Assembly (NCBI GenBank): GCA_964035545.1
Contig: OZ037773.1
Location: forward strand, 9,525,751-9,589,750
Direction of reading: 5' to 3'
Length of the DNA stretch: 64,000 nucleotides
Source: Bugula neritina
Taxonomy: Eukaryota > Bryozoa > Gymnolaemata > Cheilostomatida > Bugulidae
Positions within the stretch are counted from its first letter, which is position 1; each line of letters starts with the position of its first letter. The notes under the pieces were generated by a model. The model searched no databases and was not told where the DNA came from. It worked only from the letters and a program-made list of their open reading frames with translations. The position numbers and the translations under genes were made by a program. Positions 47,260-58,600 of this stretch are shown here, piece by piece.

Positions 47260-47640
47260 ATTTTACTTTTTTAATAGTTGCTTTTTGTTTTAACATGGAA
47301 TTTGTTGAGCTTTTTCTTCCAACTTTTGATTTTCGACTATCAATAGAATGTGCAGATCATTTTTTCTGAGTAGTTGATGATTCTGGTAACTCAGTTACTT
47401 CTGATGAAGTCTGACTATGAGGATGGCTGTCAGATGAGTTCTGTTGCTTTATATCAGCTGACTCTGTTGAAGACGTTTTTTGTCCGTTTCCTACACATGT
47501 TTCATTAAAACCACTGTTTTTTGTGCGTCTTACATTATATGCTTTAGTGCGTTGGTAACCTAAATGGAGGGTTGGAGTTGAATTTTGCTCAGTGGGCTGA
47601 CCATCCTTATGATTATGATAGTCTGCTGTGCTCTCTGTAA
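47260..47640 (-). pseudogene. Likely N-terminal exon of the ISL2EU transposase gene with an in-frame stop
   Basis: On the minus strand one frame is open from about 47640 (STADYHNHKDGQ) through a Ser/Thr-rich stretch to STTQKK. It then meets a TGA near 47370 and continues open (SAHSIDSRKSKVGRKSS). It has no homology I can name. Its position ahead of the DDE frame suggests it is N-terminal transposase sequence, either broken or spliced before the stop. Confidence 0.4.
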
Positions 47641-48696
47641 TCTACAGCCACCATTGGTGACTGATGAAATTTAGAATTTGAAGTAAAAATGTGTTATTTT
47701 TACCTGTGCCATTTTACTAGAAATCTATATCTAGCTTTTATATAATTATATTCTCGTAATTTTTCATCATAGCAATGAATAAATTACATTGTTTCCACAC
47801 TAATATTTCGTATATTTATAGTTTATTTGAAAGCTTACGTTGTTTATTGTGGATGCAGTTGACTGCTATAGAAACTGACTACTATTTTCAAAATTTAAAA
47901 GGAAAACACATTCCTGGTGCAGAAGTGGCAGAATATGTAATACAATTTATTTCAAATTGAAAGTAAGAAATGGGGTCATTTCAGCATTCATAAGCTGCAC
48001 ATAATAGCTTATGTGTATATCTATATGGTGTGGACTTGCTATTACTGCTAGCTACAATATTACCAGCATGCATGGGTGATTGATTTAACTTCTTAGTAGT
48101 TCCCATGGCTTACATACAATAAAATTCCAGTTGAATAGAATATTTACTATTGTAAAGTACAAAACAAATGACCAGAATATTTCATATGTTAAACAGAAAT
48201 TTTGTAATACTACTGTGGATTGGCTACTGTACATTAGCTAGATGTAGGCGGAGCCTACACTACCCAGCCATCCAGATGCATATACTAAAGGGCCATTCAA
48301 AAACCAGCCAATCAAAGTCATGTACCAAATTCACAGTGGTTTACTACAAGCTTTCAATGCTAAACAATAACCCATTCAAGCTGCAACAACAAATAACTAC
48401 TAAGCTGGCAGTTATGTAATAATTGGCCTTAAGTTGCAAAAGTGTACCAGGTCATTTTTTTGGACATGCAATTTTTAATTGCATTTTATAAACACTTAAT
48501 TTAGACATTTTAAAAAATCATTTCAAGAGTCATCAATTTAGATATGAAATTAAATAATGCATTAAAAAAAAGTTGCATAACTAGCTTTTAGAAGTATGCA
48601 TTTTGCAATTGAACTTGCAGAATTTTATACCAGTTACAATGGTAGAACATTGACCTGGTACACTTTGCTGATTGGCTGAGTTTTACATGGTCTATT

Positions 48697-50331
48697 CAAA
48701 TAACTAAATTTAAATAATGCCCTAGTAGAATCAGTTACTCAGCTATTTTTAGATGCATGCAGTTTTCAATAAAAATTTTGGAATTTTATACGGTGAGATA
48801 ATGAAATGGTAAAAAATATTTCCTCATTCGATTGAAAACAGCTAAGCTACTGTTGTATATTTTGACATCATTAAAATAAACTGTGACTTTATAAACAAGC
48901 CAATCATAAAAAATTATGTTTCAACTTTAAAGTTCAAAAGTTGCCAACAAATTGGAATAATTAGTCTATTAAATCAGTTTGACTCACTATTGGTGTGATT
49001 CACATACTGTGTGTACATAAAAAATTGTGTAAAACCAACAGTTTTAAGCCAATTTTTAAAAAATTGTTTAGTTATCAGCATAATTTATGTACACCCTTCA
49101 AATAATATTAATATTATATTTTGGTTCAAGCTGCTGGCAAAATTCATGCATCAACGTGGTAACATCTGTGTTTGCAATGTTAGAGTGGGGTATATGTGGT
49201 TATTTTGTTAGAGCATAAAATTTTTGCCTAGGTTTGATGCAAAATACTAAAGTTTCAAAATTTTAGGCATCTGATAATTTACAATATTAAAGTTAAACAT
49301 ATTCTTAATTGGCAACATTTCTTCTAAACTTCTCCAAATAACCAGCACATAACCATGAATTTGCGCCATGCACTTATTTAATCCTGAAAATATGATACCA
49401 TCTGAAACTTGCTCATAGCTTAAACGTTAGTGTATACAGTGTATAATCTGTATACTGGCTATAAATTATAAGCTAGGTGTACAATGGGTATTTGAACAAA
49501 GAAATTATTTCAATGCACAGTGTACTCGTAAGAAGTTACTTAGGTGCACAAATAAAGCAACTTTTGCATAAAAGGAATAGCTTTCACTGAGAGGATTACG
49601 TTTAACAAGCCATTATTTCAGGCTATACAGAGCATTGTTAGCTTTTAATGCAAGCTAATACACTCTCTAAAATAGCTGGTTGTAGAAAGACTTTCGAAGT
49701 GCCCTTCCACAGGGCTTTATTTAAAGATCTGAAAAACATGGAGATTTGCCAACATACAGGTTAGACCACTAAACATATATTTGGTATCACTTACAAATGT
49801 AATAAGTTATCAGACGCAACTTAATAGAAAATTATAATAATAATGAATAATTATATAACTAACACTATGATCAGTGAGACTGTAGTTATAAGTTAAACGT
49901 TAATTTATCATCCTAGTACTACTAGTACTACTATAAGAGGTGTAACTTAAAGTTAGACCAGTAGAACTATAGATATATTTAATTTTATTGTCTCAGTAGC
50001 TTTTAATTTAAAGCTAGAAGTCTCGCATCTCCCATGTTGATTTTAATTTTGAACTTTTAAACTTTAGAGTTAATAATAATATTAAAAATAATAATTGTAT
50101 TATACATGATAGATTGCAAATGCTTGTAAACTTATGTCTTAAATGAATGTAATGTCAAGTTATTGCTAATCTGATGTATATATTCCTACATTAATTTTTA
50201 AAAGCAACTTATTTGCAAAATTTGTTTTTTAATCAGAAAAAAGTTCGTTTTAATTAAACTTTATAGTCTATGTTAATATCAATATATATTATTATCTTAT
50301 TATTTGTAAGTTCACAAATTTTTCTTTTCAG
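48697..50331. other. AT-rich non-coding region
   Basis: No gene supported. Short open frames (for example at 49011) resemble neither known domains nor spliced exons. Confidence 0.5.
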
Positions 50332-50639
50332 ATAATCCTTTTCGCTACTTTGGTTATATTGATTACTCTAATATGGAAAAGCAATCTGACTCTGAAGTTG
50401 GAAAGAAAGATGCTAAGTAAACACTATAAATTGCTAATTCTATTCATTATGCAAGTATTTTATATGACGTGGAATTAACGTAGCACAAATACAATGCACA
50501 TGGTGATCATTTTTATTAATTTTATGACTGTACAAGCATCTTGAATCTCTTCCATAAGCAACTATATTTAGAGTCTTTTCAAAAGATTGTTGCTTTTTGT
50601 TCAATAAAACGTTTGTTGCAGTCTATTAAATGTGTATAT

Positions 50640-50960
50640 TATTTGCAGGCAAACAAGTATGAATTTTCTTCAGGCTATTATCACACCTGTGACTACTTGA
50701 AGCTAATAAAAAATATCTAGGCTCGGCATCAACTAGAACTGCATGGGCGGATAGATAGGATTTCAACAATTTCCATGTATAATTTGGCTAAGAAAGTAAT
50801 TTGTAATAGTACCAATTATGCACATACTGTAAATTTGTGAAATGCACAAGTTCCACCATGTTCGATTTAATGGTGAGCACAACTCTAAACCATATTATTC
50901 TTGTAATGTTGGTGAAGCTACGTACAATGCTTAGATTGCTTGCAATCTATAAATAATCAT
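50640..50960 (+). repeat. Diverged direct duplication, copy 1
   Basis: Similar to 52185-52505 in the same orientation. Shared words are cacacctgtgactacttga, caatttccatgta, atgcacaagt-ccac and gtgagcacaactct. I estimate about 65-70% identity. It lies between the two orphan kinase exons. Confidence 0.6.
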
Positions 50961-52184
50961 TATGAATACAGTCTTTTAAATTTTAAAAGCAACTATTGAA
51001 AGATAGTACTTTGCTTTTTTCTCATAGATTATTGTAAAATAATTTTCGAGTTGATTGAAAATTTTACATGTTTAAATTGATCATCAAGATAGTTAATGAC
51101 TGCAATATTTCATTTTCCCATTAAATTACTTGTGCCATTATTAGTTATTACCTATGCCCTTTTAGCCTGTGCCAGTTTCATTAACCAGAGTGCATGATTA
51201 CCTATTTTGAATTGAAGTTTCCTACCTCCTTCGCAACATTTGTGCTGGTCATCATTACAGTAAAATTTACAATAAATTTAGGTTGCCTACTTACTCTTTA
51301 AAATCGCCTTAAATAACAATTTTGTTATAGTCTTTGATTTAATCAAATGTTATGTATACTAATTCATTGTTTGAACATACATACTAAAGGCAATTTTTCA
51401 TGCTTTTATCTAGATATGCAGGTTGCACCTTTTCTTTGACAATGCAATTCTGTTTAATTGAACAAAAATCATCAAGTTATGGCATAGTGGTTAGTAGATC
51501 ATACATAAATTAAAAGTTTCGTACCCACTTTATAAAGCTTTATTGGATAAATAACTCCAAATTACTGCTAATTTTTTCTAGAATAATTCAGATTATACCT
51601 CATATTGTGTTTATTATAAAACAAGCAGTATGTGCGTGTAGATTATATCCGTTCATGCATGAATGTCACGACACAGTGATTAACACATGCAATCAGCATA
51701 GTTGTGAACAAATTAATAGTTACTAGATAATTTTAGAGAAAAAAACTTGAATTTGAATTTGGCACAATTTATTTAACTCTGTGTGTATAATTGCTATTTA
51801 TTTTTTAATTACTGAAATATTAAATTTGCGACTTGGAGCCAAAATCACTGATAAAATTTAAAGAAGGTTAATTAAAATGACAGTATAACCTACATCAAAT
51901 TGAAATTGTTTAATCATCTCCATAAATTTTATTCCTCAAATTATTCCAAGTTGCTGATTTTGCTCCAATTGCAAGTAGTTTATATAATATAGAAATTTTA
52001 TAGCTCGAATACTGTACACATGCATAATTAATGTTTTCATGAACATAGTTATGCATTTTGCACCTAACTCCTTCAACCTATACCATAATAGTTTTTTTCC
52101 AAAATATTCCTTTTTTGCCAGAAACTAGTTTGGTAAAACCTATTTTAATTATTAGTTTATAAATCTGTGCATATTTTATTATTT

Positions 52185-52505
52185 GTAGGCTAAAAATAAT
52201 AATTTCCCTTGAGCCATTCTCACACCTGTGATTACTTGATAAGAAAATTACCCAGGCTGTGCATCAAGAAGAACCTATCTATACCTTGCTTTCATTGAAT
52301 GATAGGAGTTTGGCTATTTCCATGTACTTGGCTATTTAGGTAAATTTATGGTCATACCAATGAAGTTATCTGTAATTTACACACTGTATATGAGTGAATG
52401 CACAGGTGCCACTATGTGAACTTATTGGTAGGTTGGTGAGCACAACTCTGATTATTTGAAGCTTGTAATGTTTGAAAGGAGTATTTAATACATCACCTAT
52501 TGCCT
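52185..52505 (+). repeat. Diverged direct duplication, copy 2
   Basis: Second copy of the segment at 50640, just before the 64-bp minisatellite. Confidence 0.6.
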
Positions 52506-52679
52506 TATAATAGTGACCAAACTTTTCAAAAAGTTTAAAGTTATAGTTTATAAATAAAAATAAATAAGCTATGCACTAATAATGTTATATACAAAGTTAG
52601 GTCAAAATCTACATTATATCAATAATTGTTTAAAAAGTGTAATATTTAGCCGTTTGAAGTAAGTTATTGGAATTAAACT

Positions 52680-54140
52680 GGAAGTTGCTTACCCATTTCC
52701 CCATTTTTTTGTTAGTCATTTTTATAGTAAAATGTACATGATTTAGAAGTTGCCCACCTATTTTTTCAAGTTTCCAATTACTAGTCATCCTTATAGAACA
52801 GTATGTGTGAAGTTGAGGTCGCCCACCTATGATCAGACATTATTGTTTATAATCATTATAGCAAAATGTAGGTGAAGTTGCCTACCTATGTTCCAACTGT
52901 TTTGCTAGTCATCTTTTTAGTAAAACTAGCATAAATTCAAGCTTGCACACCCAATTCCAAACACTATTGTTGTAGTCATTTTTATAGTTAAATGTACACA
53001 AAATTTATATTAAATTGAAGGTACCCACCAATCTCTGAACAATCTTTTTTATATTTATAGTGAAATGTAAAATAAGTAAAAATACCCACCAATATCTGAA
53101 CAGTCTTGTTTGCCATCTTGATAGTGAAATATACAAAAAGTTAAAGTTGCTTACCCATATTAAAAACATTCTTGCTAGTACTCATGTTTATAGTGAATTG
53201 TACATTAAATTGAAGCTACCCACCAATATCTAAACAGTCTTGCTTGCCATCTTTATAGTGAAATATACATAAAATTGAAGTTGTCCACCCATTTCTGAAC
53301 ACCCTTATTTGCCATCTGAATAGTGAAATGTACATAAACTTGAAGTTGCCCACCCATTTCCTAATTTTATTGCTTGTCATCTATGGCAAAATGTTCATAA
53401 ACTTGAAGTTGCTCACCCATTTTCCAATGTTCTGTTAGTCATTTTCATAGTAATATGCACATGAAATTGAAGTTGCCCACCCATTTAAATTTTTTTGCTA
53501 GTTATGTTTATAGTGAAATGTAAATACAATTGAAGTTGGCCAGTCAATTACCAACTTTCTTGTTTGGCATATTATTTTATGGTGAGATGTACATAATCTT
53601 GAAGTTGCCCACCCATTTCCTAATTTTATTGTTTGTCATATTTATGGCAAAATGTTCATAAACTTGAAGTTGTCCACCCATTTTTCAATGTTCTGTTAGT
53701 CATTTTCATAGTAAAATGTACATGAAATTGAAGTTGCCCACCCATTTAACTTTTTTGCTAGTTGTTTATAGTGAAATGTAAATACAATTGAAGTTGGCCA
53801 GTCAATTACCAACTTTCTTGTTAGTCATATTATTTTATGGTGAAATGTACATAAAATTGAAGTTGTCCACCCATTTTCCAACTTTCTTGTTAGTCACTTT
53901 TATAATAAAATCTAAGTAAAATTGAAGTTGTCTGCCCATTTTAAGAACTGTCTTGTTTGGGATCTTTATAGCAAAACTTACATAAACTTGAAGTTGTCAC
54001 CTATTTCTGATCACCCTTGTTTGTCATTTTATAGTGAAATGCACATAAGGTCGAAGTTGCCTAACCATTTAGGAATATATCAAATTTTTTTGTCATCTTT
54101 ATAGAAAAATAAACAAAAATTTGAATTTGCCCATCCATTT
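52680..54140 (+). repeat. Degenerate minisatellite, period about 64 bp, roughly 20 copies
   Basis: Units follow gaagttgcccacccattt, then a cttgttagtcat-like part and tatagtgaaatgtacataaa. The gaagttg landmarks near 53280, 53342, 53405, 53468, 53533 and 53600 give the period. Diverged early copies may start near 51215. It lies directly upstream of the orphan exon at 54243. Confidence 0.85.
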
Positions 54141-54889
54141 TCACAACATATTCTTAAACACGACTTCATTTTACCACAGTTTATATATACATTTACATTG
54201 AATGTTTTTTTGTTTCTAGTCAGTATTCTTGTTGCTTTGTAGGTGGTCACCATCTCGCTGTAAAGAACAGCAAGACTTTGAAGCTTTAAATATATATTTT
54301 GAGGAAAAGAATGAGCAGACTGAATTCATAGTCTTCAGAAGCCTATTCTGTAACATTCAGCTGGACCTCAATTTTGGATGAAGCTTAATAATTAGAAAGC
54401 TAAAATAACTTTAAATCTCCAAAGCGTAAATAAAGCTCATTGCTAATGTTCAGCTTTGGATATAAAGGGATTAGCGTTCTAAAATAATAATTTGTATTAT
54501 TCCGTTTACTTGCTTATATACAGAAATGTTTTCTTTGTTGACTGCTAAATAGCTATGTTTTGAATCAACATTTGTAAATTAGCTTTACTTTTTTGGCTGC
54601 TTAAATTTTTTGTGCCTTTCTTATGACCTGTTGCTATCTATAATTTTTGCATTAGCTTCAAAATGAATTTATTTATCTACTTATTAGCCACATTTTTTTA
54701 TATGTAATTTGTTTTAGCTCATTTAAATTGACAAATAAGTCTTTATATTAGGTTGCATATGTTTTTTTAGTAACAATTATTTTTTGTAATTATTGCTCTT
54801 CACTTTTAAACAATAAAGTTATCAATACACAATATAAAACTTCCACTTGTATATATTATACTGCTATATATACTTTCATATAGCAATGG

Positions 54890-55420
54890 TTATGTAAACC
54901 TTGCCAAATAATTCTAATAACCTAAATTTGCAATGCTGCATAGAGTTTATGCAACATTATAATAACATTTATGAAAAGTTGTTTATAGAACGTTTTAGAT
55001 AAAAAAGCTAAATAACGTCTACATTTAAACATCTAGATAACGCTTGTTTTGCAACATTATAAAAACGTTGCCGAAGCAAGGTTATGGCAACGTTTGTATG
55101 ACTTGTTTATGAAACGTTGGTAAAATAGTTTGCAGAAAACGTTGTTGCCTAAACGTTGTGCGAGACAAAGAGATACATTTAAATTTAAACATTTAAGCAA
55201 TGTTGGATCGCAACCTTTCACCAACGTTGTATGAAAAACATCTACACAACGTTATGCGACGCAACGTTTATGAAAGGTTGGTAAAACGTTTTGCGATAAA
55301 CGTTCGTTTCAAACGTTGTATATAGTACAAAAATGTGTCGACATTTAAACATTTAATAAACGTTTTTTCCAACGTTTATACAACGTCATATCAATGTAAA
55401 TTGTTAGTGGGGTATATGGC
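54890..55420. repeat. AACGTT-rich palindromic array (copy 2)
   Basis: About 0.5 kb of aacgtt/aacatt words like those at 33.0-33.9 kb, ending ttgttagtggggtatatgg. That is the reverse complement of the start of copy 1, so the two are inverted relative to each other. Confidence 0.7.
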
Positions 55421-55588
55421 CATATATATGCCTGTAACCCAAATAAAAAAACTTACAAAATTACAAAGCCATTTGATACAAAGCTTACAGTTCAGTTATT
55501 TCTCATCGCACTTTATGTGCACATAAAAATAGTGTGCATGTTAACAGCGTTTAACTATGAGATTGCAGCCATTGTAAAGCAAATTCAG

Positions 55589-55660
55589 CCAATCCAATGA
55601 CAACAGAGTATAGCACAGTAACTCACATATAAAAGATCATTTTTACATTTGAATTCACAG
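55589..55660 (+). promoter_or_regulatory. CCAAT box, TATA box and initiator-like site of ankyrin-kinase gene 2
   Basis: CCAAT at 55589-55593 (second CCAAT partly overlapping in agccaatccaatg), TATAAAA at 55628-55634, and cacagtg starting at about 55656. The ATG at 55677 sits in a good context (tccatgg). Order and spacing mirror gene 1. Confidence 0.6.
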
Positions 55661-55676
55661 TGTACCTGTAACTTCC

Positions 55677-58600
55677 ATGGATTTGAGTTTCAAAATTATG
55701 TCAGAAGCAAGAATCGTGTTTCCATCAGATGATGGATTTACAGGTTTACCAGAGCTCATTCTTCGGGCTATCAACAATGAACATGAAGTTCAGGCAAGAA
55801 TACGCCTTACTGAGGCAGTGACAAATAAGCTTACTGAAGTAGTGGAACAAGTTGTAAAAAATATTTCCGAGACTAGTTTGTTTAACATTCTCGGTATAGA
55901 AGATGATAGTGGTAACACACTTCTTCACTTGGCGGCTTCGTTAAATCGCACAGAAATAATTGCTGTACTAGTGGGAGGTGTGTCACCTGGGAACCAGCGC
56001 TATTTATTAAAGTTGAAAAACAGAGATGGTAAGACACCTCTTTTATTAGCAATCACCCAAATGCATTTTGAAACTGCTCAATGGATTTTGAACTTGCCTC
56101 TACCCCATGATGATATGAAGGACATTGTAACTATTTCAAGCAAATTTGGCATTACAGCTTTGTCAGCTGCTACAGCTGCTGGCTCAACTGTTTTAATGAA
56201 ACGACTAATTGAAATTTTGGGAGATGGCTTGTATAACCAACTTTTGGTAACAGATCGTCAAAGAGATAATGTTTTGCATATTGCTGCAAACAACGGAAAA
56301 GGGAAAATTGCTCTATGCTTGCTACAGCTTATGGATAGAATTCAGGCAGCCAACATTCTTCAAATGGGGAATAGCAAAGGTTTAAACCCCATTGCATGTG
56401 CTAAAGATCAAGGAGAAGATGATTTTGTATCTGCTATTCAAGAATACCAAGGAAAAATGGAAATCACAACAAATGGTGAGCAAAACAAATTGTACGTTGA
56501 TAAGTATAGATAGATAATAATGTAGATGAGTATAGCATTATAAATATAACATTTTAATAAATTACTGCACAATTATTTTTGTAGATTTGTTGTGCATAAA
56601 ACAATTGTTTTTATATAAATTAACAGCAAAATTGAGGCTCAGTGATAGAACACTGGCCTAGTGAACATAAGGTCAGTCGTTCAAGTCTAAGTCATAATTG
56701 CTCTTGCGCCACATTAGAGAAAGTTCTTATATAGCCAGCTTGAGAAGAAACCCTTTTCATCACAGGTTCTCACAGGGGTATTGACAAATTTTTTTGATGC
56801 AAATTGTATAACATTTAAATAAGCTATACTAACTTTTAGCATGCTTTTGCAGGTTTCTATAGTATGCAAACAATGATGAAATAAGTTTTTAGATTTTGTG
56901 GTCAATTTTCATCAAGAGTTACAAAAATCTGGATCAGTTGATCTATATAGAGCAGTGGTCCTCAAGCTTTTTCACACTATCTTCCCTTTCATACACGTTT
57001 ACTATTAATTTTCTCTTTCAAAAATTGCAACTTATGTGTAGTTTAAAAATACTGACGTACTGTATGATACAAATTTATATTTTTCTATTATATTCTATAA
57101 TAATATATTGGTTGCAAGATTATTATACGTGAAAACGCACAGAGCAGCTCAATTAGTAATGTTATGGCTGCAGCGTATGCTTTTGCGCCAGCTTGCTCAG
57201 TATGGCTCTCTTTTTGACAGGGCACATCTCAGGTTACTAAGCAAGTCAAGCCAGTCTTTCATTTCACTTTGAATAGTTAGCATTGATGAGATTCTCACCT
57301 TCCATAGATGGGTTGTGCACCAGATTTTTTGGTTTGTCAGCTATGCAAGAATAGATTTTGCTTGTTGAAACCCATAGGTCTTCTTAATTGGTAAAGATTT
57401 TATTGTGAAATTATCAAATATGTCGATTAAATCTTTTCAACAGAGCATTGAAATAAGCCATATGTTAGTTTAAGAATCTTCTCCTTTTCTAACAGTATCT
57501 CTCTGAGCTATCAATCAAACTCTGTTAAGATTTTAGAAAGATGCTCAGAGATGTTTTGAAAGAGAATGTGGAACAGTTGCTTTTCCTGGTAATTTATTGA
57601 ATGTGGGGAACGACATCATATTTTTATATGAGCTGTGTGTCTGTTGCAACTTCAGTTTAAATTTGAAAGCATTGATGCTGCTATATGAAATGCAATGATA
57701 AGACTATTTTAATCATGGTTGTATTTATTACAGAACAAGTTCCGGCTGCTGAGCAAAAAAGAACTGAAAATGAAATTGATGGTGAGTTGAGTCGAAAAAA
57801 TACAGTTTTTGATTAAAAGGGTGCTAAACCAAATATAGATTAGATTAAAATAGATGCCGGTGCTTAATATTAAGTGGCGATATTCCAATTTTGCAAGTTT
57901 AAAACTTACTTTAATAATTGTTCACCTATTTAAACATTTGTAAATGCTTATGATTATCAGCAGCTTAATAATAACCTCTGCCTGAGTCAGCGGGCCCAGC
58001 TCATATATTAAAACTTTTAGAAAAAAGAGACATTTTTAATGAATTTAAAGTTATATCTGCTTCAGAATTCACTTTCCTCAACGTTAGTTTTGCTCTAACG
58101 GCTAACCAGTCATATCCTAACTATAAGCTAATTATCCTACAGTAATATTTTAGAACTTTACTTTACTTAACTTTACTCTGCTTTACAAACTTAAAAAGTA
58201 TATTCAGCTAAATAGTCATATAAACATGGCCATCAAAAGTCTCGCAAAAAAGTTTTTGGAAGTCAAGTCTCTGCACAAAACTGAATTCAAATTTTAAACA
58301 GCTCTGACCAAACTCAACACTCAATATAGTTGGCTTGTTTGTTGTACCAGTGGGCTTCAGCAACAGAAACTGCTTAAATTGTTTTAACCAGTTCATCAAG
58401 CTGATAAATGCGCATTAATTTGGCTAGTAAGAAAGTGTAAGATAACAAGCCGCAATATACGAGAAAGTAAAATAAAGTCTATAAAAGCAGTCATAGGTAC
58501 ACACGCACACGCTGCATCAGTCAATCAATTGTGTTTAAAATTTGTTGAAGAAATCGAGAATAATCTTTTATTGCTCAAAATGAAATTCATGTTCTCAAAG

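Larger units (their letters stand above)
44531..48692. mobile_element. ISL2EU-type DNA transposon with about 1.07-kb terminal inverted repeats
   Basis: Left arm 44531-45602 and right arm 47611-48692 are inverted copies of each other, with high identity by eye. Examples are the 83-codon open frame present in both arms on opposite strands, and the tgtaccaggtcaatg and ccaatcagcaaag words. Outer ends read gaccatgtaaaac and its complement, each flanked by TA, compatible with a 2-bp TA target duplication. The interior of about 2 kb holds one transposase reading frame on the minus strand. Confidence 0.8.
50332..54381 (+). pseudogene. Orphan C-terminal kinase exons: third ankyrin-kinase copy remnant or alternative 3' end
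   Basis: Exon 50332-50416 (acceptor tttcttttcag, phase 1 start, phase 2 end) and exon 54243-54381 (acceptor ttgctttgtag) join in phase and end at TGA. With the preceding g they read DNPFRYFGYIDYSN, then ending QTEFIVF and so on. The first resembles the start of paralogue 2's last exon (GEAPYKKLAFI). The second (FEALNIYFEEKNEQ) resembles copy 1's (PEALQYLSEKNQ). No upstream kinase or ankyrin exons lie between 28.7 and 50.3 kb. Either these are what remains of a third gene or, less likely, distant alternative exons of copy 1, whose exon 7 ends in the same phase. Confidence 0.45.
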
